NCBI GenBank assembly: GCA_012518885.1
Contig: JAAYRG010000131.1
Location: forward strand, 1-40,474
Origin: Clostridiales bacterium
GTDB taxonomy: Bacteria; Bacillota; Clostridia; Lachnospirales; Lachnospiraceae
Length of the DNA: 40,474 bases
Reading direction: 5' to 3'
Positions 32,584 to 40,474 of the stretch are shown here, in pieces (position 1 is the stretch's first letter; each line of letters opens with the position of its first letter). The translations under genes were made by a program, and so were the position numbers. The notes under the pieces were generated by a model. That model did not search any database. It was not told the origin of the DNA and was given only the letters and a program-made list of their open reading frames with translations.

Positions 32584-34032
32584 TTATCTACTTGGTCTTG
32601 CTTCAAGAGTTACTTGTAATTCTAACTCTTTATAAGCACCATCTTGATTACGCATTAACCTAACTGTCACTTTTGTACCAGCTCGGTAAGAAGTTACCTT
32701 CTCAATCAATTGAGTTGTAGATGTTATCTCTATTTCGTTAAGACCTACTATTATATCACCCTTAAGTATTCCTGCCTTGTGTGCTGGTCCATCCTGAGTT
32801 GTCTCAGAAACATATACACCAACAGGCCAATTAAACATTTTTGCAATATCTTCTGTTACATCCCTAATATATACTCCAAGGTAACCTTGTTCTGCTTCAG
32901 GGATTATTTCTCTACTCTTTAACTCATTTAATATAGGCATCGCCCTTGTGATAGGAATTGCATATCCCATTCCTTCTACTGCACTTGCTGCAAACTTGAT
33001 TGTGTTTATCCCAATTACTTCACCATTCATATTAAGTAGGGCACCACCACTGTTACCTGGGTTAATTGCAGCATCAGTTTGTAATAGGGTCATTACAGTT
33101 TTACCTACATCAACATCCCTATCTACAGCACTTACATAACCTACAGTTACTGATTGACCAATTCCAAGGGCATTCCCTATTGCCACAACCTTCTCACCAA
33201 CCTTAACCTCACCATCAGTTTCAGTTAACACATCCGCAATCTTTATTGCGTCTTTAGTCGATTGACTAAGGTCATTTAAGTCAACTGCAATAACAGCTAA
33301 GTCAGCTGTAGAATCAGTACCCTTAATAATTGCTTCAGCTGTTTCTCCATCAATAAAGGTGACTATAATAGGCATAGCCCCTTCAACAACATGGTTATTG
33401 GTAGCTATTAATAGTTCTGTTTCATTCTGGTCAATGATTATACCAGAACCACCACCCTGTTTCTCTTCATCAATTTGCTGGCCAAAGAAATCATATGTTT
33501 CAGTAAAAGTACCTGTAATTGTTACAATTGATGGCATTGTATCATTAACAACTTGTGTTACATCAGTATCAATTATATTATCCTCTATAACCTTGGTTTG
33601 TTCAATAGTAAATTTCTCTTTATTATTTTGATTAAGAAGATTATTACTTAGGTTAAGCTCAGGCTTAAATGCATAGACTAACTGATTAACTCCAATAAAT
33701 GTTATAGCAGCTATTAGTCCAAAGGCAATCGCCTTAAATAAGAAACCAAAAAACTTTCTTACCCTTCCTTGCTCTTTAACTTCTTCTTTTTTATTGTCAT
33801 CATTCCAATCAAATTGATTATAATTATTATAATCTTTGCTACTATTATATTCATTACTATTACTTGTCTTGTTAGAACCTGGGTAGTAATCACTTTCTAT
33901 TTTTTTACTAAACCTATATTCGCCAGTTTCCTTATTGATATAGTAGCCTTCTGATTCCTTGCTCCTACTTTGGTTTTGCCAATAATTATATTCTGAATTG
34001 CTTTCATTATTCAAATTCTTTTCATCCTTCAT
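32584..34032 (-). CDS. htrA: HtrA/DegP-family membrane-anchored serine protease with C-terminal PDZ domain
   Basis: 482 aa; one TM segment, IATNNHVVEGA (His), DLAVIAVD (Asp), AAINPGNSGGALLN (Ser), PDZ QDGPAHKAGILKGDIIVGLN. Confidence 0.93.
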   Translation of the reverse strand: MKDEKNLNNESNSEYNYWQNQSRSKESEGYYINKETGEYRFSKKIESDYYPGSNKTSNSNEYNSSKDYNNYNQFDWNDDNKKEEVKEQGRVRKFFGFLFKAIAFGLIAAITFIGVNQLVYAFKPELNLSNNLLNQNNKEKFTIEQTKVIEDNIIDTDVTQVVNDTMPSIVTITGTFTETYDFFGQQIDEEKQGGGSGIIIDQNETELLIATNNHVVEGAMPIIVTFIDGETAEAIIKGTDSTADLAVIAVDLNDLSQSTKDAIKIADVLTETDGEVKVGEKVVAIGNALGIGQSVTVGYVSAVDRDVDVGKTVMTLLQTDAAINPGNSGGALLNMNGEVIGINTIKFAASAVEGMGYAIPITRAMPILNELKSREIIPEAEQGYLGVYIRDVTEDIAKMFNWPVGVYVSETTQDGPAHKAGILKGDIIVGLNEIEITSTTQLIEKVTSYRAGTKVTVRLMRNQDGAYKELELQVTLEARPSR

Positions 34033-34193
34033 ATCTATTACCTCCTAACCACTTAAATTATCACCTAGTTATTAAGATTAAATCAAATAATACATATATA
34101 CATAATAAGTTTGATTAACTAAACTATTATCTTCTATGTATAGTCTAACAAGATTTTGTGTAAAGAATGTGAAAAGTGAATTGATTTAATAAA

Positions 34194-34244
34194 AAAAGAG
34201 AGCATATAGCTTATAATATACTTATAGCTAGCTTGCTCTCTTTT
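34194..34244 (-). terminator. Intrinsic terminator downstream of the cdaA-cdaR-HPr block
   Basis: AAAAGAGAGCA / TGCTCTCTTTT hairpin with flanking A/T tracts. Confidence 0.8.
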
Positions 34245-34274
34245 ATATATAACTTTTCTTTATAACTTAAGATG

Positions 34275-34544
34275 TTACTCATCATCACCTAACCCACTAC
34301 GAATTAGGTTGATAATTTCACTTAGGGCTTCTTCCTCATCAGGACCCTCACAAATAATTTCTATTTCGTCATGTTGACTTACTCCAGCCCCTAAAAGGCC
34401 TAATACTGATTTTACATTTACACTAGTATTCCTATTCTTAAGGCTAATCTTAGACTCAAAGTCAGAGGCTTTTTTGCTAAGTAAGGTAGCAGGACGCAGG
34501 TGTATTCCAAGCTTATTCCATACAACAATTTTTTGACTTACCAT
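34275..34544 (-). CDS. HPr-family phosphocarrier protein
   Basis: 89 aa; GIHLRPATLLSKKASDF (active-site His region) and VNVKSVLGLLGAGV (Ser46 region). Confidence 0.9.
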   Translation of the reverse strand: MVSQKIVVWNKLGIHLRPATLLSKKASDFESKISLKNRNTSVNVKSVLGLLGAGVSQHDEIEIICEGPDEEEALSEIINLIRSGLGDDE

Positions 34545-34581
34545 TATTACCTCCCTAAATAAGAACGCCCTTGTCCTTGCC

Positions 34582-35805
34582 TTATTCTACATCTACAAGC
34601 CTTATTGGAACAGTTACCTTAAATAATTCTACCCCATCTATGCTAGGATCAAATAAAACAGTGGCATCCCCACTACTGCCTTCAAAGTCCGCTAAATCTA
34701 TATAAGGATTAATATTACTGGTATTTATAGCTGATATTGCACTATTAAGTCCAGTTGCCTTAACAGCTAATGGGCCTGATTCCATGAATTCAACAGCGAC
34801 GCCCATTGGTAGATTTTTTATCTTAATACTACTAGTAGGGAACATAATTTCCTTGTTCTCAAGAGGCTCTATGTCTACATTAATAACAGCATTCTGGTTA
34901 GAATCTATTAATATAACATCCTTATCAATAAAGTCATTAATATTAACCTCGTCTTCTATATCTTCCCTAGCTCCATTAATACTATAACTACCGGTAATTA
35001 GAGGTACCTTATCTAATTCTTGTCTAGTCCCTGCTATCTCAACTTCCTTTGGCTCATATTCAAAAGATACATAATCATATCCATAAGCAGGTGTGCCTTC
35101 TAGTTCTAAAAACAACTTTACTGTCTTTGTTTCTAATAAATTCACAGTAATGTTAAACTCATTATGACTTAATTCCATTTTTTCAGGATTCATCAAAGTC
35201 CCATTATGATCATATACTTGTGGGCTAGCGGTTATAGTAAAGGTTTCATCTGCACCTGTTACATCTACACCTACCACAACTTCTTTTATTTTTGAGATTA
35301 CAGACTGGGCACCCTTAATCTGAACCAAATTAGGACTTGCTGTTTTTTCACTTATATAATAACCTTCCTTAATAGTACCTCTCTCAACAATATCCACCCT
35401 GAATTGCTCAGTGACAAGGTTTTCAAGACTTATCTTCATTGTTGTTACACTTTGGTCTATTATTTCTACTTGGTTTGCATATTTGGGAACAGAAACCTTG
35501 ATTTCCATTGCATTTACTATAGATAATTCCTCAAGGTCGGCAGTTGCAATAAAGTCTGTCCTACTTAAATTTTCAATAATAGACCTTTTACCCTTAACTT
35601 TTATATCTATCTCTTCACCAGACACTATATTGTATACCTTATCAATAGAATCAATAGCCTCTTCATTAATTACAGTAACAGGAATTCCTTCAAAGTTTCC
35701 AACAATAGCTGGATCTTCTAGATTTATAACAATTAACCAAAGCAAAAATGCAATTGATAGGGATAAAATCTTAAGTCCAAGATTCCTAGTCAGTATCTCT
35801 TTCAT
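34582..35805 (-). CDS. cdaR: CdaR/YbbR-domain protein
   Basis: 407 aa; N-terminal TM (LGLKILSLSIAFLLWLIVINLEDP), YbbR-type repeats, downstream of and overlapping cdaA. Confidence 0.88.
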   Translation of the reverse strand: MKEILTRNLGLKILSLSIAFLLWLIVINLEDPAIVGNFEGIPVTVINEEAIDSIDKVYNIVSGEEIDIKVKGKRSIIENLSRTDFIATADLEELSIVNAMEIKVSVPKYANQVEIIDQSVTTMKISLENLVTEQFRVDIVERGTIKEGYYISEKTASPNLVQIKGAQSVISKIKEVVVGVDVTGADETFTITASPQVYDHNGTLMNPEKMELSHNEFNITVNLLETKTVKLFLELEGTPAYGYDYVSFEYEPKEVEIAGTRQELDKVPLITGSYSINGAREDIEDEVNINDFIDKDVILIDSNQNAVINVDIEPLENKEIMFPTSSIKIKNLPMGVAVEFMESGPLAVKATGLNSAISAINTSNINPYIDLADFEGSSGDATVLFDPSIDGVELFKVTVPIRLVDVE

Positions 35806-36655
35806 TTTTTATCCTTCCCTTCCACAACTTGGGTTTTTTATCTTCTACTACTTTGTTTTGTAATGTTATAAGCCTATTCCTTAAATAATCTGCATCCACA
35901 TTACGTATCAAAGTTCTATCAACTGCTACTGAAACCTTTCCTGTTTCTTCTGAAACTACTATAGTTAAGCTGTCAGTAGATTCACTTATTCCCAAAGCTG
36001 CCCTATGCCTAGTTCCTAGATCCTTACTAATTCCTGTATCTTCAGATAAGGGCAAATATGAAGTGGCTGCTACAATTCTGTTACCTCGTATTATCACCGC
36101 TCCATCATGTAGCGGAGTGTTTGTTTCAAATATGTTTATTAGCAATTGGCTACTAATTAGAGAATCTAAGGCAATCCCTGATTTTGCATATTCATTGAGG
36201 GGAACATCCTTTTCAATAACAATCAAGGCACCTGTCTTTGCCTTGGCTAAAGCAAAGGTTGCCCTAACAATCCCATCAATAGTTTCGTCAGAAAATCTTT
36301 CTGACTTATCCTTTGTGTCAAATAAAGGACTCATAATACTATTTTGTCCTAGCTGTTCTAGTGCCCGCCTAAATTCTGGTTGAAACACTATTACTAGAGC
36401 AATTATTCCTACATCTATAGTATTTCCAAAAATCCATATAATGGCGTCGAATTCTAATATTGTGGCTAGCATCCATAACAAAATCAGGACACCAATCCCC
36501 TTAAATAATGCCCAGGCTCTAGTTGTTTTAAACCAATTTATCAGTTGGTATAAAACAAACGCAATAATTGCGATCTCAATTATATCAGCCAAATTAATTT
36601 TAGGTATTGATATCCACGCTATATAATTTTTAAAAAAAGATCTTATAGCCTCCAT
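35786..36655 (-). CDS. cdaA: Diadenylate cyclase CdaA
   Basis: 289 aa; N-terminal TM segments, DGAVII and LGTRHRAALGISE catalytic motifs. Confidence 0.96.
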   Translation of the reverse strand: MEAIRSFFKNYIAWISIPKINLADIIEIAIIAFVLYQLINWFKTTRAWALFKGIGVLILLWMLATILEFDAIIWIFGNTIDVGIIALVIVFQPEFRRALEQLGQNSIMSPLFDTKDKSERFSDETIDGIVRATFALAKAKTGALIVIEKDVPLNEYAKSGIALDSLISSQLLINIFETNTPLHDGAVIIRGNRIVAATSYLPLSEDTGISKDLGTRHRAALGISESTDSLTIVVSEETGKVSVAVDRTLIRNVDADYLRNRLITLQNKVVEDKKPKLWKGRIKNERDTD

Positions 36656-36831
36656 GCAACCACTCTCGCTTCATAGTTAATAAAGAATCAATTATTAATT
36701 CTTAGAATTGACACCCTAAGTTTCTACCCTTGTCCTACTTTAATAGGTCATTTCTTAAAACTAATATTGCTACATATAAATACTTATCCAAAAACAGGGA
36801 TCTTATGCTATTTGTAAAAAGCAACTTAATC

Positions 36832-37863
36832 CTAATCTATGTCATCAAAAAATAAATCGTCATCATTGTCATCATCAAAGTCATTAAAGAAGTCATCATC
36901 TGGATCATCATACTCATACTCTTGCTTTTTATTACGTCTTTGAGCATTGATTCTTTTAATATTTAGCTTTTGTTCTGATACTTCTATTTTAGGTACTGCC
37001 TTTACATAATAGTAATAATCATCATCTTCAAACTGTACATACTCAGTTCTAGAATAATCAAGTATTCTATAGAAAAATTGAACTACTAATGCTAAAAAGC
37101 CTGAGAATAGACTTCCAACAATCATCATTCCTATTTGTTCTGATATACCAAGACGTAAGTCTCCAACAAGGAAACCAAGAATACAAGTTAATGCACCAAC
37201 TCCTACTGCAGCTTCGTGTGCATAATCAACCTTTAGACGTCTCACTATATAAGTAAGTAGTATAACCAAAGAAAATATCGAAATCGTTAGTAACATTTCA
37301 AGGTTACCTATTATACCGTCTATTACATAAGTATATATCTGTAATATATCTTCAACAGTATTCCCAAATTGCATATTAACTACTTCAATAATAATTTCAA
37401 ACAAATATACAATTATTATTCCACATGCTGATGATATTATAGAAAGTGGTGAAAAGAATAATCCAAGTATAATAGGAACAAAGTAATGCATATTAAACAA
37501 TGATAAAATCGGTATAGCTATTATAACAAAGCTTAACTCGGGCGTAAGATGTATATATAGGAAATACATGATTAATAATATAACAAGTAATATAACAGAT
37601 AAGACCGGTGAAACAAAAAACACATGCAATATAGAAATAATAATAGCTAGTAAAACCAAAACTGCAGGTGGTGTAAATGCACATACTAAGGATAGTGCTA
37701 AAACAATAGGAAGAGACCTTAGTCTCTCGTCATACCCAATATTATTATTAATCGTTGTAAAGACAATAATTCCAATAATAAATTTAAAAATAGGTTCTAT
37801 ATAGATAGATAATTTTTGATATAAATTCTGTATCTTTAATTTCAGTTCCAACAGTGACATCAT
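36832..37863 (-). CDS. Polytopic membrane protein with cytosolic acidic C-terminal tail; unknown function
   Basis: 343 aa, multiple hydrophobic segments, YVQFEDDDYYYYVKAVPKIEV motif, Asp-rich tail DDPDDDFFNDFDDDNDDDLFFDDID. Confidence 0.75.
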   Translation of the reverse strand: MMSLLELKLKIQNLYQKLSIYIEPIFKFIIGIIVFTTINNNIGYDERLRSLPIVLALSLVCAFTPPAVLVLLAIIISILHVFFVSPVLSVILLVILLIMYFLYIHLTPELSFVIIAIPILSLFNMHYFVPIILGLFFSPLSIISSACGIIIVYLFEIIIEVVNMQFGNTVEDILQIYTYVIDGIIGNLEMLLTISIFSLVILLTYIVRRLKVDYAHEAAVGVGALTCILGFLVGDLRLGISEQIGMMIVGSLFSGFLALVVQFFYRILDYSRTEYVQFEDDDYYYYVKAVPKIEVSEQKLNIKRINAQRRNKKQEYEYDDPDDDFFNDFDDDNDDDLFFDDID

Positions 37864-37880
37864 AATAATAGCCTCCTAAG

Positions 37881-38285
37881 TTACTCTTTAGCCACATCAT
37901 CAGCAGCATAATATTTTCTTAATTTATTTAATAGATAATTGTACTTCATTAAGCCCTTTGTAGCCCTATTATACCTTATAGAGGCAGTTGCAGCAGCAAT
38001 AGTAATATATAATAAGCTTACCATTAAATAAATTAATAAAACGTATTTCCCTATCGCTTCAAAATCAAGTTGCGTTAAGTTTAAAATTAAGTACTCCATG
38101 TGATAGAGGGCCGTCAACCCTACTATCAATAAGGTCCCAAGTGTAGAACATACAAATGCCTTAATCATCTGAAGGCGCAAATAATCTGTTTTAAAAAACT
38201 TATTGATTTTTAAGTCTTGCCTGCCTTCTTTTTCCCTATAGATAGCTAGTTTTGTCATGACTCGAACTTTATCCTGGTTTAACAC
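37881..38285 (-). CDS. Small membrane protein of unknown function
   Basis: 134 aa, two hydrophobic segments; directly upstream of and co-oriented with the 343-aa membrane protein. Confidence 0.7.
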   Translation of the reverse strand: MLNQDKVRVMTKLAIYREKEGRQDLKINKFFKTDYLRLQMIKAFVCSTLGTLLIVGLTALYHMEYLILNLTQLDFEAIGKYVLLIYLMVSLLYITIAAATASIRYNRATKGLMKYNYLLNKLRKYYAADDVAKE

Positions 38286-38503
38286 TATCCTACCTCCATT
38301 AATAATTATCTAGTATTAATATTTAGTATGTTTTCTATAATCTTATTACCATTCTAGTTAGCAACATGGCCTTAATTATCTCTTGTACTATTACTCCATT
38401 ACAAATGCATGTTTTCACAGCATTATTAGTTATTATAACATAATCAATATCCATTTACGACCCTTTTTTCATTTTTATCCAGTGTAATACCCCACAAAAA
38501 AGC

Positions 38504-38559
38504 ATGGTACCATAGCCCTTATAAACACAGTTTTTGGTTTATAAGGGCTATGATACCAT
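38504..38559. repeat. Long palindrome near the integrative-element junction (possible terminator on minus strand)
   Basis: ATGGTACCATAGCCCTTATAAAC (38504-38526) / GTTTATAAGGGCTATGATACCAT (38537-38559), one non-Watson-Crick position; minus strand exits into GCTTTTTTG. Confidence 0.8.
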
Positions 38560-38732
38560 TTATATATTATTATATATAATTTAGCCTTAATATTTTTAAT
38601 CTTCTAATCTCTTCATAGTTGGGAACTTTTTATAATACATCTTCATATCTCTCCATTTCCCTTTATTTCAGTGAATCGTCTATTCTCTACGGTCTTCATA
38701 GAAGCTTACCACACCCCATATCAGCATACCTT

Positions 38733-38775
38733 TTTGTTGTAGTACACGTTGTACTTTGGGGTCGTTTGTTGTAGT
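38733..38775. repeat. Short direct repeats between integrase and junction (candidate integrase arm sites)
   Basis: TTTGTTGTAGT at 38733-38743 and 38765-38775, with AGTAC-acgtt-GTACT between. Confidence 0.4.
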
Positions 38776-38828
38776 GAATCTAAACTCTTTAGGATGAGAA
38801 CTTTCCTTCCCATCATGTTAAATTGTTC

Positions 38829-40064
38829 TTAGAAAAAGTCTATCTTCTTTGATAACTCTTCCAGTGATTCCTGCTTCTTACTATAATTGATTTCTGTGTA
38901 AATGTCCAGCGTTGTTTCGATATTAGCATGTCCCATAATCTCCTGTATAACTTTCACATTAGTTTCATTCTCACAAAGTCTGGAACAAAATGTGTGTCTC
39001 AGATGATGTGCTGAGAAGTGTGGAATAATTACCGGCTCTCTATGCTCTTTCTTGGCATCAATGATTTCTCTTGCATTGTGGCTCTCAGAAATTCTCTTGA
39101 TTGCTGAGTTGATACAGTGAGGATTATGAAGTGAGCCATTTCTATTGCTAAAAATGAAACCGTTCATTCCGTCCACTTCTGCCACACAAAAGCCGTCTTT
39201 TTTCTGTCTGTCGTATTCGTTCTTCAACGCATCGTACACGGTGTCCATCATCGGAATAAGTCGAGTTCCGGCTTCGGTCTTTGGCTTTGAAACCCCAAAG
39301 CAAACCTTTTCTCTTCTTGTGTAATACGTAACCGCATGATTCACATTGATGTTTCGATGCTTAAAATCAACATCTTTCCATCTAAGTCCGATACACTCTC
39401 CAATACGCATCCCTGTACCAAGTAAGGTAACAAACAACGGATACCAATGATAGTATTCCGGAGAATAACGAATCGCATCAATAAAAGCTTTCTGTTGCTC
39501 TACTGTAAGTGCATGACGTATGCCTTTGTTCTTTCCACTATTCTTTTTAATCTCAGCCATTACACCATCCGTAGGATTCTTTCGGATAATATCGTCTCTG
39601 ACTGCCATATCGAATATCGGATGAATTATCGTGTGGATGTTATCCAAGGTATTCACCGCAATATTCTTGTCATTCATCAGATGATAATAGAACATCTTCA
39701 CATCTGTATATTTGACATCTGCAATCAATCTGTTACCGAATTCATCTCTGACGAATCTGTTATACATATAGATGTAATTGCTTCTGGTGGTCTCACGCAA
39801 ATTGTACTTGGTACTCATATATCTATCGAATGCCATGTTAATTGTTGCTCGTCCACCCACATAGAAATCCAGTCCATCCATCTGACATCGGATCAAATCT
39901 TGTTCTTTCTCTCTAAGTGTAAATAAGTCTTTGGAATACACGTAACAACGCTTTCCGTATGGGTCTACATATGTGTATATGTACATCCCATCAATCTTTC
40001 TTTGGGATTCTCCCTTTTGAAGAACTCGTCCTTTGCTGTCCTTCCTCTGTTTTACTTTTGCCAT
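38829..40064 (-). CDS. int: Tn916/Tn1549-like tyrosine site-specific integrase
   Basis: 411 aa; arm-binding N-terminus KDSKGRVLQKGESQRKIDGMYIYTYVDPYGKRCYVYS; catalytic TGMRIGE (R), KPKTEAG (K), HHLRHTF (HxxR), GHANIETTLDIYTE (H, Y). Confidence 0.95.
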   Translation of the reverse strand: MAKVKQRKDSKGRVLQKGESQRKIDGMYIYTYVDPYGKRCYVYSKDLFTLREKEQDLIRCQMDGLDFYVGGRATINMAFDRYMSTKYNLRETTRSNYIYMYNRFVRDEFGNRLIADVKYTDVKMFYYHLMNDKNIAVNTLDNIHTIIHPIFDMAVRDDIIRKNPTDGVMAEIKKNSGKNKGIRHALTVEQQKAFIDAIRYSPEYYHWYPLFVTLLGTGMRIGECIGLRWKDVDFKHRNINVNHAVTYYTRREKVCFGVSKPKTEAGTRLIPMMDTVYDALKNEYDRQKKDGFCVAEVDGMNGFIFSNRNGSLHNPHCINSAIKRISESHNAREIIDAKKEHREPVIIPHFSAHHLRHTFCSRLCENETNVKVIQEIMGHANIETTLDIYTEINYSKKQESLEELSKKIDFF

Positions 40065-40108
40065 CGTATCTCTCCTTCCTAATAGGAAAGGAAAGAAGCC
40101 TCTCTAGC

Positions 40109-40291
40109 CTATGCTTGGTCAGTCTCTTCATCTCTATGCAGGAATTCTAACCTCTCAAGCACGACCTGCGATATGGTCTTGTGATGCTCTTCGGCATACT
40201 TCGTAATCTGATTATGTTCGTCCAAAGTCACACGTACCCCTAATACTTTCTTCTTGGGATTATCAACTTGTGGTCGTCCATTTACATTCAT
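40109..40291 (-). CDS. Small ribbon-helix-helix/mobilisation-type protein
   Basis: 60 aa; KKKVLGVRVTLDEHNQITKYAEEHHKTISQVVLERLEFL resembles the VRVTxxEhxxI..A...g.s.s..vR.. RHH pattern. Confidence 0.6.
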   Translation of the reverse strand: MNVNGRPQVDNPKKKVLGVRVTLDEHNQITKYAEEHHKTISQVVLERLEFLHRDEETDQA

Positions 40292-40375
40292 ACTGCTACC
40301 TCCGAATCATCTTATAATAAGTATATCACAGTTTCTATAAATGTTCAACACTTGTTAAACAAAAACTAAAACTTT

Positions 40376-40474
40376 TTATCTATACAAACCAGCCATATCC
40401 GGAACAAACTTCTTTGCCATTCCTTCATACTCGCCAGGGATTCTAAACTGCTCCAAATAGGCTTCGAATATATC
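40376..40474 (-). CDS. Partial CDS, C-terminal end of an element protein
   Basis: Open minus-strand frame entering from the window edge: DIFEAYLEQFRIPGEYEGMAKKFVPDMAGLYR*. Confidence 0.4.
   Translation of the reverse strand, partial: DIFEAYLEQFRIPGEYEGMAKKFVPDMAGLYR

Larger units (their letters stand above)
38590..40474. mobile_element. Left edge of an integrative (conjugative) element, continuing beyond the window; boundary approximate
   Basis: Tyrosine integrase, small RHH-like ORF and a visible rise in GC relative to the AT-rich host segment to the left. Confidence 0.7.

Noticed and set aside
39447-39926. 159-aa plus-strand ORF
   Set aside because: Antisense to the integrase gene; no motif support.

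Overview
This is an AT-rich chromosomal window that looks like a Clostridia/Lachnospiraceae-type Firmicute. About 38 kb is mostly ordinary housekeeping DNA, largely on the minus strand. At the right end, from about 38.6 kb, an integrative element begins with a Tn916-like tyrosine integrase. Recognisable genes in window order: addB (partial), nadE, purH, a DUF1461/TIGR01906-like membrane protein, the pho/pst block (phoR, phoB, phoU, pstB, pstA, pstC, pstS), a dCMP deaminase, guaB, groEL/groES with a CIRCE operator, a DUF6062-like CxxC protein, glnS, hisC, a class I/II aminotransferase, a cytidylate kinase-like gene, a branched-chain amino acid ABC transporter (livF, G, M, H plus binding protein), a divergent clpX paralog, an htrA-like protease, an HPr-like gene, cdaR/ybbR and cdaA, two membrane proteins and the integrase. 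Non-coding structure: a ZTP (pfl) riboswitch with an overlapping terminator ahead of purH, a 6S-like RNA with its own sigma70-like promoter between purH and nadE, a two-hexamer Pho-box-like repeat upstream of pstS, several intrinsic terminators (one acting as a possible attenuator in the liv operon), two degenerate palindromic intergenic repeats, and a 23-bp-arm palindrome near the integrative-element junction. I did not find a convincing wholly new multi-gene system. The best second-look items are the divergent ClpX lacking the RKH-loop signature, PstA with a PDZ-like insertion, the purH-6S-nadE arrangement, the conserved-looking membrane genes upstream of cdaA, and the element junction. All family calls come from reading the translated sequences; no database search was run.
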